A stretch of DNA of 64,000 bases from Oleispirillum sp965228165 (GTDB lineage Bacteria > Pseudomonadota > Alphaproteobacteria > Rhodospirillales > Rhodospirillaceae): positions 1,302,001 through 1,366,000 of the forward strand of contig CBDDHB010000003.1 in assembly GCA_965228165.1 (NCBI GenBank). Reading direction: 5' to 3'. Position 1 is the stretch's first letter. Every line of letters begins with the position of its first letter. The translations under genes and the position numbers were made by a program. Below the pieces are notes generated by a model, which saw only the letters and a program-made list of their open reading frames with translations, was not told the origin of the DNA and did no database searches. Shown one piece after another: positions 52,298 to 61,641 of the stretch.

Positions 52298-53100
52298 GTG
52301 CGCATTCTGATCCTGCCCGATGCCGCGTCGGTCGCCCGCGCCGCCGCCGACCGCGTCGCCGCCCTCCTGGCCCGCACCCCCGCCGCGGCCCTGGGACTGG
52401 CCGCCGGAGCCACCCCCCTGGCCGCCTATGCGGACCTGATCGCCCGGCACCGCGCGGGAACCATCGACCTGTCGCGCGCCACCGCGTTCGGCCTGGACGA
52501 ATACCTGGGCCTCGGCCCCGACCATCCCGCCAGTTGCGCCTTCACCCTGCGCCGGAACCTGATCGAACCGGCGGGAATCCCGGAGGCGCGGGTGCATCTG
52601 CTGGACGGCCTGCGCGCGGGCGACCTGGCCGCGCACTGCGCCGAGCACGAGCGGGCGATCGCAACGGCGGGGGGATCGACCTGCAAATCCTGGGGCTGGG
52701 AGTGAACGGCCACGTCGGCTTCAACGAACCGGGAAGCGGCCTTGCCGGGCCCACCCGCGCGGTCGGCCTGCGCGCCGCGACGCGCGCCACCAATCGCCCG
52801 ATCTTCGCCCCCCTGGGCGAGGAGGTCCCGCCCGCCGCCCTGACCATGGGGATGTCCACCATCCTCGCGGCGCGGCGGATTCTGCTGCTCGCCACCGGCG
52901 CGACGAAGGCGGACGCGGTGGCGAGGATGGCGGAAGGCCCGGTCGGCGCCTGGACTCCCGCCTCCGCCCTACAACTCCACCCCGACGCGACCTTGCTGCT
53001 GGACGAGGCGGCGGCGGAAAAACTGGCCTTGCGCGACGACTATCGCGCCGAGGCGGCGACGCTGGCCGCCGCCTCGACCCAGGAGCACGGGGGTTTCTAG
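52298..53100 (+). pseudogene. nagB: glucosamine-6-phosphate deaminase, frameshifted
   Basis: The family converts glucosamine-6-phosphate to fructose-6-phosphate and ammonia. The first frame carries LGLAAGATPLAAYADLIARH and ATAFGLDEYLGLGPDHPASC. One G is missing from the six-G run at 52669-52674. The second frame then gives IDLQILGLGVNGHVGFNEPGS and MGMSTILAARRILLLATGATKADAV to 53100. All active-site motifs are present once the frame is repaired (about 267 residues, normal length). As written, translation stops at 52705. Confidence 0.87.
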
Positions 53101-54995
53101 AACTTCATCTTCACTCCGACGTATCCGGCGCGCCCGGTTTCGGCATATTCGCCCTTGGTGTGCCACAGCTTGTCGGTGAGATTTTCCACCCGGCCATAGA
53201 CGCTTGCCCAGTCGTTGACCGCATACGACGCCCCCAGGTCGATCAGCCCGTAGCCGCCGGTATAGGACTTGGCGGCATAGGAATCGTAGCTCCAGGTGGA
53301 CATCCGGCTCCGCACCCAGGTGTCGAGGCCGGGAACCTCGTCCGGGCTGTAGGCGACGCGGACGCTGCCGACATGATGCGGACGCACCGCCAGGGCCATG
53401 CCGGTGGAGTTGTCGCGCGCCTGCTGATAGGTATAGCCGCCGGTCACCGACCATTCCTTGCTGATGTCCAGACTGACCGTGTTCTCGAAGCCGAAGGCGC
53501 GCGACGAGGCGACGTTGCGATACTTCTTCGGCGTCGATTCGTAGATGATCTCGTTGGTCATGCGGTTGTTGAAGAAGGTGCTGTCCACGGTCAGCCGATC
53601 GTCGAAGAACGACTGTTCGATGCCGATGTCGTAGCCGCTCGACTCCTCGGGTTTCAGATTCTGCTGTCCGTAGGTCGGATGATAGAGCTCGAACAGGCTG
53701 GGGGAACGGAAGCCGGTGCCGTAACTGGTGTGGAAGCGGGTTCCGGTCTCCTTCAGGCGATAGCCGACGGTGCCGCGATAGGTGGTGTAGTCGCCGAATT
53801 TTTCGTGGTCGTCCTGCCGCCCGCCGAGGGTCAGGGTCAGGCTCTTGTCGAAAAGATCCACCTGGTAGTTGCCGAAATATCCGTCGTTGACCACCGACCG
53901 CGCCGCCATGTTGACCACCCGCATATGCTCGCGCTCGTGGTCGGCGCCGAAAACCAGGGTATGGTCGTCGATCGGCTTCAGCACCCCCTGGTATTCGTAC
54001 TTGCTCTTGTCGCCGTTGTAATAGGCGCTGGCGGCCTTGCGGGTATGATTCTGGTAATAGTCGCGGCGGGTTTGCGCCAGCGACGCGGCCAGATGGTTGG
54101 ACAGCACCCCGCCGAACATGTCGGCGGTGGTGGACAGAGACCCGGACCGCTGGATCATCCGGTACTGCTCGATACCATCGACGGTGCCGCTGCCGTCGGT
54201 CTGGGTGTCGGCGCGCAGGATGCGTCCGATCCCTTCGACGTTCAGGCGGTCCAGGATACCCACCCCGGTGAGCACGTCGGAACCGACGCGCAGATCAGCG
54301 CCGCGATTCTTGTAGCCGTCCTTTTCGTCGCCGGGAGTGGTGTTGGAGATATCGAAACCATCGGTGAAGACGGTGCGCACCGAACCGCTGTAATAGACCG
54401 GGCCGCTTTCCCCTTGCACGTTCAAATCGCCCTTACGGGTGTTGTAGGTGCCGTATTCCAGCGACGCGGTGCCGGTATAGGGTTTTTTGCTGCCCTTGCC
54501 GGACTTGGTGGTAATGCTGATCACCCCGCCCATCGCGTCCGACCCGTACAGGGTGCTCTGATTGCCACGCAGCACCTCGACCCGTTCGATGTTCGAGGCG
54601 AGCATGGTGCCGAGGTTGAGCATCGTCCCGGTGGTCGAGGTTTCGTTAACGTTGACGCCGTCCACCAGGACCACGATGTTCTTGCTGGGCATGCCGCGAA
54701 TGTAGAATTCCGAGGTCTTGCCCTCACCGCGCGAATTGACAGTAACGCCGGGAACTTCCTGGATGACCTCCATCAGGGTCTTTTTCTGCTTTTTCTCGAT
54801 CTCTTCCGCCGTGACCACGGTGACCGAACTGCCCACCTGCTCGATCGAGGTTTCGGTGCGGTTGGCGGAAACCACCATTTTTCCCAGGTCTTCCGCTTCG
54901 TCGGCATGGGCCGGGGCGGCTTGGGTCAAGGCGGCGGCGAGGGCGCACAGGCCGACCCCCATCCGCAATCTGGTACGCGACGATCCTTGATTCAT
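53097..54995 (-). CDS. btuB: BtuB-type TonB-dependent vitamin B12 receptor
   Basis: This is an outer-membrane barrel for cobalamin uptake. The 632-residue product has a signal peptide (GLCALAAALTQAAPAHA) and a TonB-box-like start (LGKMVVSANRTETSIEQVG). The plug domain (LMEVIQEVPGVTVNSRGEGKTSEFYIRGMPSKNIVVLVDGVNVNE; VEVLRGNQSTLYGSDAMGGVISI) and a 22-strand-type barrel follow, ending in an aromatic residue (VGVKMKF). The cobalamin riboswitch upstream supports the substrate. The stop overlaps the convergent nagB stop (CTAG). Confidence 0.93.
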   Translation of the reverse strand: MNQGSSRTRLRMGVGLCALAAALTQAAPAHADEAEDLGKMVVSANRTETSIEQVGSSVTVVTAEEIEKKQKKTLMEVIQEVPGVTVNSRGEGKTSEFYIRGMPSKNIVVLVDGVNVNETSTTGTMLNLGTMLASNIERVEVLRGNQSTLYGSDAMGGVISITTKSGKGSKKPYTGTASLEYGTYNTRKGDLNVQGESGPVYYSGSVRTVFTDGFDISNTTPGDEKDGYKNRGADLRVGSDVLTGVGILDRLNVEGIGRILRADTQTDGSGTVDGIEQYRMIQRSGSLSTTADMFGGVLSNHLAASLAQTRRDYYQNHTRKAASAYYNGDKSKYEYQGVLKPIDDHTLVFGADHEREHMRVVNMAARSVVNDGYFGNYQVDLFDKSLTLTLGGRQDDHEKFGDYTTYRGTVGYRLKETGTRFHTSYGTGFRSPSLFELYHPTYGQQNLKPEESSGYDIGIEQSFFDDRLTVDSTFFNNRMTNEIIYESTPKKYRNVASSRAFGFENTVSLDISKEWSVTGGYTYQQARDNSTGMALAVRPHHVGSVRVAYSPDEVPGLDTWVRSRMSTWSYDSYAAKSYTGGYGLIDLGASYAVNDWASVYGRVENLTDKLWHTKGEYAETGRAGYVGVKMKF

Positions 54996-55138
54996 TGCAT
55001 TTCCCCCTTGGCGCGGGCAGGACGACCGCGCGCTTCGATTGACTCCTGTCGCAGGGGGAAATTTCCCGCCCGCGGGTTCAATACACCGCGGTGGCGAACA
55101 GCCGTTTCCGTGCGCCTCCTCGCCCGGAAAAGCGATGC

Positions 55139-55300
55139 GTGTCGGCAGGTCTCCCGGCTTACGGGTCGTCGCGTTCGCCCCGCCTTCCCGGTTTCCCAGT
55201 GGCGCGATGGGGTACGCTCGCCGCTTACGGTGGCGGAGGCCGCTCCGGCTTGGGCGCGCTTCCCCCTGCGCCGCACCGGATTCCCTTTTCATCCGCAGGG
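55139..55300 (-). promoter_or_regulatory. cobalamin riboswitch controlling btuB
   Basis: Read on the minus strand, the conserved elements are in order: GGGAATCCGGTGCGG near the 5' end, then GCCACTGGGAAACCGGGAAG followed by GCGGGG, and the B12-box end AGCCGGGAGACCTGCC near 55144-55160. It lies about 140 bases before the btuB start. When bound to adenosylcobalamin it is expected to reduce btuB expression. Confidence 0.93.
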
Positions 55301-55420
55301 GCAAACCCCACGGATACCGACGCACCAGGGAGTACGACAGGCTCCCCCGCCCGTCAAGTCTTGTTACACTATACTGTTATTATAACGCGCCATGAAACGG
55401 CGGCTTAGGCCGATAATTCA

Positions 55421-55449
55421 TTGACAATGTTTGTTGTTTCTCATCTACA
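55421..55449 (+). promoter_or_regulatory. predicted promoter of the TRAP transporter operon
   Basis: TTGACA (55421-55426) is followed after exactly 17 bases by TCTACA (55444-55449). It points towards the dctQ gene at 55856, giving a leader of about 400 bases. The opposite strand nearby (55365-55385) is A+T-rich, with TATAAT-like hexamers that could start the btuB riboswitch transcript. Confidence 0.5.
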
Positions 55450-55855
55450 GGGCAGCAGGACGTCGGCGATTTCGAATCGACCCGCCCCTCCCCCACGGCG
55501 CAAGCCTATTTTTTCATCTTAAATGAAAACTGCTTAATTTATGTGCCGGTGCAAGCAACGTAAGCATCGGCCCGCCGCTTTTCCGATCCTTGGACTTCCC
55601 GCGCCGTCTCCGGCTTTCCGGCCTTCCGCCGGGGCAAGCCTCGGCCCGAGCCGGGCCGGGATCGTCGCTTTCTCCCGAGGGTTTGTCCTGGCGCGGGGTT
55701 TGCACTTGCATCCGGGGTTTTCCACACCGACGGATCGGAACCGGGAAAGAGGCCATTCCCTTTCTTGATGGCAAGGGGTTCCCCGGCACGCCCGGCCGAC
55801 ACTGGAGTAAGAGCGTGAACGGCAACGACGAGAAAAAGCCAACGGGGGACGACGC
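55450..55855 (+). other. long non-coding leader before the TRAP operon
   Basis: This is about 400 bases between the predicted promoter and dctQ. It is compositionally uneven: an A+T-rich start, then GC-rich sequence with several short self-complementary pieces (for example CCGGCTTTCCGG near 55612). I see no convincing gene, riboswitch or operator. Several small frames cross it, but none has a ribosome site or a recognisable product. Confidence 0.5.
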
Positions 55856-56368
55856 ATGCCTCGGTTGATCGCTGGATATGTGCGCCTGGCGGACCGGATT
55901 TCCGATTATGTCGGCTATCTGGCGGCGTCGCTGATTTTCTTCATGGGGGGCGCGTTGATCTTCGACGCGATTACCCGCAATCTTTTGAAAATGCCGGTTC
56001 ACTGGGCGGTCGAACTGACGCAGTTCACCCTGGCGGCCTATTATTTCCTGGGGGGACCGATCACCCTGAAGGACGATTCCCACGTCCGGATGGACCTTTG
56101 GTATTAGACGTTGTCCCATCGCGGGCGCACCCGGATGGACCTTGCCACCATCGGCTGCCTGATCTTCTACCTCGGCATCACCCTGGCGGGTTCGGTTTCC
56201 AGCCTGATCTATGCGATCGAAACCAACGAGAAGCGGTTCTCGATCTGGAATCCCTCGGTCATTCCGATCAAGGCGCTGATGGTGGTCTGCCTCGTCCTGA
56301 TGCTGATGCAGGCCTTCGCGCTGGTCCTCAAGCACGTCGCGGCCCTGAAGGGGAGGAGGCCGCGATGA
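55856..56368 (+). pseudogene. dctQ: TRAP transporter small membrane subunit (DctQ), interrupted by an in-frame TAG
   Basis: The frame encodes a four-helix DctQ protein. Helices 1-2 (YLAASLIFFMGGALIFDAITRNLL; TQFTLAAYYFLGGPI) lead to DSHVRMDLWY, then TAG at 56105-56107. The same frame continues SHRGRTRMDLATIGCLIFYLGITLAGSVSSLIYAIETNEKRFSIWNPSVIPIKALMVVCLVLMLMQAFALVLKHV. One base change from a sense codon explains the break. A TTG at 56111 could restart translation and make a split protein. The stop overlaps the dctM start (ATGA). Confidence 0.85.
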
Positions 56369-57702
56369 GCTATGAAATGATCGCGCTTCTGATGTTCGCG
56401 TCCATGGTGCTGCTGCTGGTTTCCGGCCAGCGCGTCTTCGCGGCGATCGGCTTCGTCGCGGCGGGCGCCGCCCTGCTGCTGTACGGCCCCGGCTCGGTCG
56501 AATTGCCGTTCAACCAGGTCTTCAAGCTCTTCAATTGGTACGCCATGCTGACCCTGCCCATGTTCATCTACATGGGCTACACCCTGTCGGAATCCGGCAT
56601 CGCCGAGGATCTTTACAGGATGCTGCACGTCTGGTTCGGCCGGGTGCGCGGCGGCCTGGCCATCGGCACCATCTTCCTGATGGTGATCATCTCGGCGATG
56701 AACGGGCTCTCGGTCGCGGGCATGGCCATCGGCGCGACCATCGCCCTGCCCGAGATGCTGCGTCGCGGCTACGACAAGGTGCTGATCTCCGGCGTGGTGC
56801 AGGGCGGATCCTCGCTCGGCATCCTGATTCCGCCGTCGGTGGTGATGGTGCTCTACGGCATGATCGCCCGGCAGCCGGTCTCCAAGCTGTGGTTCGCCGG
56901 GCTGATTCCCGGACTGATCATGGCGGTGCTGTTCATCGCTTACGTGGTGGTCCGTTCCCGGATGAATCCGGAACTCGCCCCGATCGTCCCGGAGGAAGAG
57001 CTGAACATGCCGCTGGGCGAGAAGCTGGCGCTCGCCCGCGCGGGAATCATCCCCTTCGCCATTTTCTTCTTCATGACCGGCCTGTTCGTCTTCGGCTACA
57101 CCAGCCTAGTGGAAAGCTCGGCGGTCGGCGCGACCAGCGCGACGCTGGCGGCGGTCTTGCGCGGACGCTTCACTTGGCGGCTGGTCCGCGAAACCTCGAT
57201 GAAGACGCTGTCCGTCTCCTGCATGTTCCTGTGGCTGATCCTGGCGGCGCTGGCCTTCGGCGCGGTGTTCGACGGCCTGGGCGCGGTCAAGGCGATCGAA
57301 CACCTGTTCATCAAGCAGTGGGACCTCAACCCCTGGACCATCATCATCATGATGCAGATCAGTTTTCTGGTCATGGGGATGTTCCTGGACGACACCGCGA
57401 TGCTGGTGATCGTCGCCCCCTTGTACATTCCCCTAGTGAAGATGCTGAACCTTGGCTTCAGCAACCAACTGATCTGGTTCGGCGTGCTCTACACCATCAC
57501 CTGCCAGATCGCCTATATCACCCCGCCGTTCGGCTACAACCTGTTCCTGATGCGATCCCTGGCGCCGAAGGAGATCACCCTGATCGACATCTACCGCTCG
57601 ATCTGGCCCTTCGCGCTGATCATGGCGATCACCATCGCCCTGGTGATGATCTTTCCCGAACTGGCGCTTTGGCTTCCCCAGCAGATGAAAGTGAAGGGCT
57701 GA
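56365..57702 (+). CDS. dctM: TRAP transporter large permease (DctM)
   Basis: This is the 12-helix secondary transporter subunit that uses an ion gradient with a periplasmic binding protein. The 445-residue product has typical sequence: LPMFIYMGYTLSESGIAEDLYRMLHVWFGRVRGGLAIGTIFLMVIISAMNGLSVAGMAIGATIALPEMLRRGYDK and SLGILIPPSVVMVLYGMIARQPVSKLWFAGLIPGL. GGAGGAGG precedes the ATG, which overlaps the dctQ stop. It is intact. Confidence 0.95.
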   Translation: MSYEMIALLMFASMVLLLVSGQRVFAAIGFVAAGAALLLYGPGSVELPFNQVFKLFNWYAMLTLPMFIYMGYTLSESGIAEDLYRMLHVWFGRVRGGLAIGTIFLMVIISAMNGLSVAGMAIGATIALPEMLRRGYDKVLISGVVQGGSSLGILIPPSVVMVLYGMIARQPVSKLWFAGLIPGLIMAVLFIAYVVVRSRMNPELAPIVPEEELNMPLGEKLALARAGIIPFAIFFFMTGLFVFGYTSLVESSAVGATSATLAAVLRGRFTWRLVRETSMKTLSVSCMFLWLILAALAFGAVFDGLGAVKAIEHLFIKQWDLNPWTIIIMMQISFLVMGMFLDDTAMLVIVAPLYIPLVKMLNLGFSNQLIWFGVLYTITCQIAYITPPFGYNLFLMRSLAPKEITLIDIYRSIWPFALIMAITIALVMIFPELALWLPQQMKVKG

Positions 57703-57753
57703 CCCGCGAGGGACGGCCCAGGTTTTCCCCCTTCAACCCCAGAGGAGCATGAG

Positions 57754-58906
57754 ATGACTGAAGAGATCAAGGCGGCCCCCGAGCCCGTCGTCGCGGCGGA
57801 ACCGGCGGCGGAGTGCCCGTCCAAGGAAATCCTGGCGACGCGGCGCAACTTCCTGGGCAAGGCGGTGCTCGGCGCCGGAGCGGCGGTCGCCGGTTCGACG
57901 GTGGCGGCCCCGTTCGTCCATGCCAAGACCGGCCCGATCAAGTGGCGCTTGCAGACCTATTCCGGCGCGCCCCTTGGCGCGCACGTGATCAAGCCGCAGA
58001 TCGACGCCTTCAACGCCGCCGCCAACGGCGAAATGGAGATCGAGCTGTACTACGCCGACCAGTTGGTGCCGACCGCCGATCTGTTCCGCGCCCTGCAAAG
58101 CGGCACCATCGACGCGGTGCAGTCGGACGAGGCGACCATGGCGTCGCCGGTGGACATCGCGGTGTTCGGCGGCTACTTCCCCTTCGCCACCCGCTACAGC
58201 CTGGATGTGCCCGCGCTGTTCCGCTACTACGGCCTGAAGGAAATCTGGGAAGAGGCCTATTCCGAGGTGAAGAACGTCACCTGGCTGTCCACCGGCGCCT
58301 GGGACCCGCTGCACATCTTCACCGTCAACAAGCCGATCCGCAGCCTGGCCGACATGAAGGGCCTGCGCGTCTTCGGCGTGCCGACCGCGGGCAAGTTCCT
58401 GTCCCGTTACGGCCTGGTCCCGGTGACCATCCCGTGGGACAACGTCGAGGTCGCGTTGCAAACCGGCGAGCTGGACGGCGTCGCCTGGTGCGGCTTCACC
58501 GAAGCCTATGAAGTCGGCTGGGCCGACATCTGCAAGTACGCGCTGACCAACTCGGTCACCGGGGCGTGGTTCGGCAGCTATTTCGCCAACACCGAAAGCT
58601 GGAAGAAGGTGCCGAAGCACCTGCAAGAGCTTTTCCGCATCACCATCGACCAGTCGCACTATTACCGCGACGTCTGGTACTGGGGCGGCGAGGCGAAGCT
58701 GCGCGTCGAGGGCAAGAAGATGGAGCTGACCTCCCTTCCCGCCAACGAATGGGCGCAGGTGGTCAAGGACTCCAGGGGATTCTGGGACGAAATCGCGTCC
58801 TCCAGCCCGCGCGCGGGCAAGGTGGTGGCGGCGTTCAAAAAGTACTCCGAGACCATGGAAAAAGTACTCCGAGACCATGGAAAAGGCTGGCTACCCCTAC
58901 CGCTAA
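57754..58906 (+). pseudogene. dctP: TRAP transporter substrate-binding protein (DctP), C-terminus frameshifted by a 22-bp duplication
   Basis: The product has a Tat signal (ATRRNFLGKAVLGAGAAVAGSTVAAPFVHA) and a DctP fold: WRLQTYSGAPLGAHVIKPQIDAFNAAANGEMEIELYYADQLVPTADLFRALQSGTIDAVQ and KGLRVFGVPTAGKFLSRYG. Near the end a 22-base tandem duplication shifts the frame, so the natural ending MEKAGYPYR before TAA (58904-58906) is lost and reading continues without a stop as far as 61641. Only the last few native residues are affected, so the ligand-binding domain itself is complete. The ligand is unknown; the downstream genes suggest a polyol or related compound. Confidence 0.85.
58837..58880 (+). 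repeat. 22-bp perfect tandem duplication in dctP
   Basis: Two identical 22-base units (58837-58858 and 58859-58880) begin AAAAAGTACTCC and end ACCATGG. Because 22 is not a multiple of three, the second unit shifts the dctP frame. Perfect identity indicates a recent event or an assembly artefact. Confidence 0.9.
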
Positions 58907-59005
58907 GGCGTTTTTGCCGCAAGCGGCCCCGTCCGCCCTCGGGCGGGGCCGCTGGTTTTGCCGATTTCCTCGCGTCGTCCGCGACCGCATGGATGAAGAG
59001 TTCAG

Positions 59006-60415
59006 ATGCCCCCTATTCCCGAATTCCCGCCGCAGGACAGCTTCGACGTCGCCGTGATCGGCGGCGGCGTGGTCGGCTGCGCGGTCGCCCGCCGCTTCGC
59101 CCTGGCGGGCGCGAAGGTCGCCCTGATCGAAAAGGAGGCCGATATCCTGTCCGGCGCGTCGAAGGCCAACAGCGCCATCCTCCACACCGGATTCGACGCG
59201 CCGCCCGGCAGCCTGGAACTGGAGCTGGTGCAGGCCGGGCGGCAAGAATACCTGGAGATTCGCGAAAGCCTCGGCCTGCCGCTGCAAGCCACCGGGGCGC
59301 TGGTCTGCGCCTGGACCGCCGAGCAGGCGGACAAGCTGGAATCCATCGCCGAAAAGGGCCGCGCCAACGGCGTCGCCGAGCTTCGGCTTCTGACCGGCGA
59401 ACAGGCGCGGCGGACCATGCCCGGCCTGTCCGAGCGCCTGATCGCGGCGATCGAGGTGGCGGGGGAATACATCATCGATCCGTGGTCCGCGCCGCTCGCC
59501 TATCTGACCCAGGCGGCGGCGCTGGGGGCGCGATTCTTCCGCGACGCCGAACTGCTGAAGGGAAGCTTCGACGGCGAATGGACCCTGGAGACCCGGGCGG
59601 GAACCCTGCGCGCCGCCGCCGTGGTCAACGCCGCCGGGCTGTACGGCGACGTGGTGGACGAACGCCTGGGCTTCGCGCCGGAATTCGCCATCAGGCCGCG
59701 CAAGGGGCAGTTCGTGGTCCTCGACAAGGCGGCGTTCGCCCACGTGCCGCGCATCGTTTTGCCGGTGCCGACCGAAATCACCAAGGGCATCGTCGTCTGC
59801 CCCACCGCCTTCGGCAACGTCCTGATCGGCCCGACGGCGGAGGAACAGGACGACCGGGTGCGCGCCGCCGTCGATCGCGACACCCTGCGGGCGCTGCTGG
59901 CGCGCGGCGCCGAGATCGTGCCCGCCCTGGCGGGGATGCCGGTGACGGCAGTGTACGCGGGGTTGCGCCCCGCCACCGAGGAAAAGCACTACCGCGTCCT
60001 TTGCCGTCCAGAGAAACGGGCGATCACCCTGGGCGGCATCCGCTCCACCGGGTTGAGCGCCGCCCTCGGGCTGGCGCGGCACGCGCTGGAACTGCATGCC
60101 GGTTTCGGACGCCCCCTGACGCCGCCCGAGACCGTGCCGACGGTGCGGGCGCCCAATCTGGACGAGACCCGCGAACGCGACTGGCAACGCCCCGATCATG
60201 GCGAAATCGTCTGCCATTGCGAACTGGTGACGAAGCGGGAGATCGAAGCCGCCCTCGACAGTCCGGTGCCGCCCGGCGACTTCGGCGGTTTGCGTCGCCG
60301 CACCCGGGCGGGCATGGGGCGCTGCCAGGGGTTCCATTGCCATGCCCGGCTGGCGGAGATGGCCGGGGGCAGGCTTGCGGCGACGCCGCGCGACGTGGAG
60401 GACAAGACGCCATGA
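59006..60415 (+). CDS. GlpA-like FAD dehydrogenase with C-terminal BFD-type [2Fe-2S] domain
   Basis: The 469-residue product has an N-terminal FAD fold (DVAVIGGGVVGCAVARRFALAGAKVALIEKE) and the DAO/GlpA-type sequence SKANSAILHTGFDAPPGSLE. The C-terminal domain has cysteines in HGEIVCHCELVTKREIEAAL and GMGRCQGFHCHARLAEMA, the BFD-like iron-sulfur pattern. This build is known from anaerobic-type glycerol-3-phosphate dehydrogenases. It is followed by a second flavoprotein (ATGA overlap) and a kinase, so it probably oxidises the phosphorylated product of the kinase. Other alpha-hydroxy substrates (L-2-hydroxyglutarate oxidase-like) are possible. Confidence 0.85.
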   Translation: MPPIPEFPPQDSFDVAVIGGGVVGCAVARRFALAGAKVALIEKEADILSGASKANSAILHTGFDAPPGSLELELVQAGRQEYLEIRESLGLPLQATGALVCAWTAEQADKLESIAEKGRANGVAELRLLTGEQARRTMPGLSERLIAAIEVAGEYIIDPWSAPLAYLTQAAALGARFFRDAELLKGSFDGEWTLETRAGTLRAAAVVNAAGLYGDVVDERLGFAPEFAIRPRKGQFVVLDKAAFAHVPRIVLPVPTEITKGIVVCPTAFGNVLIGPTAEEQDDRVRAAVDRDTLRALLARGAEIVPALAGMPVTAVYAGLRPATEEKHYRVLCRPEKRAITLGGIRSTGLSAALGLARHALELHAGFGRPLTPPETVPTVRAPNLDETRERDWQRPDHGEIVCHCELVTKREIEAALDSPVPPGDFGGLRRRTRAGMGRCQGFHCHARLAEMAGGRLAATPRDVEDKTP

Positions 60416-61641
60416 CCGGCGAACCGGACGCGGACGTGATCGTCGTCGGCGGCGGCCCCTCGGGCGTCGCCGCCGCGCTGGAGCTGCGCCGTCGGGGCGT
60501 CGCGCGGGTGATGATTCTGGATCGCGAGCCCAACCTGGGCGGAGCGACGCGCCATTGCAGCCATTCGCCCTTCGGCCTGCGGGAATTCGGGCGGGTCTAT
60601 TTCGGCGGAGCCTATGGGCGGCGGCTGCAAAAGGAGGCGGCAGCGCACGGCGTCGATATCCGCGCCGGGCACTCCGTGGTTTCCCTCGGCGCGGACGGCG
60701 GGCTGCTGGTTTCCAACCATCGGGGACTGGAAACCCTGTCGGCGCGACGGATCGTCGTCGCCACCGGCGCGCGCGAGACGCCGCGTTCCGCCCGGTTGCT
60801 TTCCGGCGACCGTCCCCTCGGCGTGATGACCACCGGCACCATGCAATCCCATGTCGCCTTCTACGGCACGATGCCCTTCCGCCGCCCCCTGATCGTCGGC
60901 TCGGAACTGGTGTCGTTTTCCTCGGTCTTGACCTGCCTCGCTCACGGCGCGCGACCGGTGGCGATGATCGAGGCGGAGCCTTACGTCCGTTCGCGCCAGA
61001 TTCACGGCTGGATGCCGACCCTGCTCGGCATTCCCTTCCACTTGGCGACCGATCTGATCGACATTCGCGGCGCGGCGCGGGTCGAAGCGGCGGAAACCCG
61101 CCGTGACGGCAGGACGCAAACCCTGGTCTGCGACGGCGTGCTGCTGACCGGCCATTTCACTCCGGAATCGGCCCTGTTCCGGCAATCCCCCCTGGGGGTC
61201 GATCCCGGCAGCGCCGGTCCGGCGATCGACCAGGACGGGCGCACCGCCGATCCGCTGATCTTCGCCGGGGGCAACGTCCTGCGCGGGGTGGAAAGCGGCG
61301 ATTGGTCTTTCCGCGAAGGGCGGGCGGTCGGCGCGGCGGTCGCCGCCGATCTGGCCGGGACGGGCGATCCGGGCGCGGCGGTGCCGGTGACCTTCGACCC
61401 GCCGGTGAAGCTGACCGTCCCCGGTCTGCTGCGTCGCGGCGGCTTGGAGAAACCGGCCTTCCGCGATTTCCAGTTGCGTTTCGTCCGCCGGGCGCTAGGG
61501 CGGCTGTCCCTCGAACTCGACGGGAGCGCGGTGTGGAGCCGTACCGCCACCTGGATGCCGGAGCGCCGCATCCTGGTTCCCCTGCCGCCGTCGGCGCGGG
61601 TGGCGGGGTCGGTGCATTTCCGCTTCGACGAGGACGCCTGA
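60412..61641 (+). CDS. FAD/NAD(P)-dependent oxidoreductase, partner of the GlpA-like dehydrogenase
   Basis: The 409-residue product starts with a dinucleotide fold (DVIVVGGGPSGVAAALELRRRGVARVMILDREPNLGG) and has the middle motif RIVVATGARETPRSARLLSGDRPLGVMTTGTMQS. Proteins like this accompany GlpA-type dehydrogenases in glycerol operons and pass electrons to NAD or quinone (family inference). It lacks visible cysteine clusters. Its start overlaps the previous gene, and its stop overlaps the kinase start (TGATG), so the three are tightly coupled. Confidence 0.83.
   Translation: MTGEPDADVIVVGGGPSGVAAALELRRRGVARVMILDREPNLGGATRHCSHSPFGLREFGRVYFGGAYGRRLQKEAAAHGVDIRAGHSVVSLGADGGLLVSNHRGLETLSARRIVVATGARETPRSARLLSGDRPLGVMTTGTMQSHVAFYGTMPFRRPLIVGSELVSFSSVLTCLAHGARPVAMIEAEPYVRSRQIHGWMPTLLGIPFHLATDLIDIRGAARVEAAETRRDGRTQTLVCDGVLLTGHFTPESALFRQSPLGVDPGSAGPAIDQDGRTADPLIFAGGNVLRGVESGDWSFREGRAVGAAVAADLAGTGDPGAAVPVTFDPPVKLTVPGLLRRGGLEKPAFRDFQLRFVRRALGRLSLELDGSAVWSRTATWMPERRILVPLPPSARVAGSVHFRFDEDA

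Noticed and set aside
57754..61641. A possible 1295-residue fusion of the TRAP binding protein and the oxidoreductase
   Set aside because: The fusion exists only because a 22-bp duplication shifts dctP out of its own stop. The middle part reads the dehydrogenase gene in the wrong frame, and the oxidoreductase has its own overlapping start at 60412.
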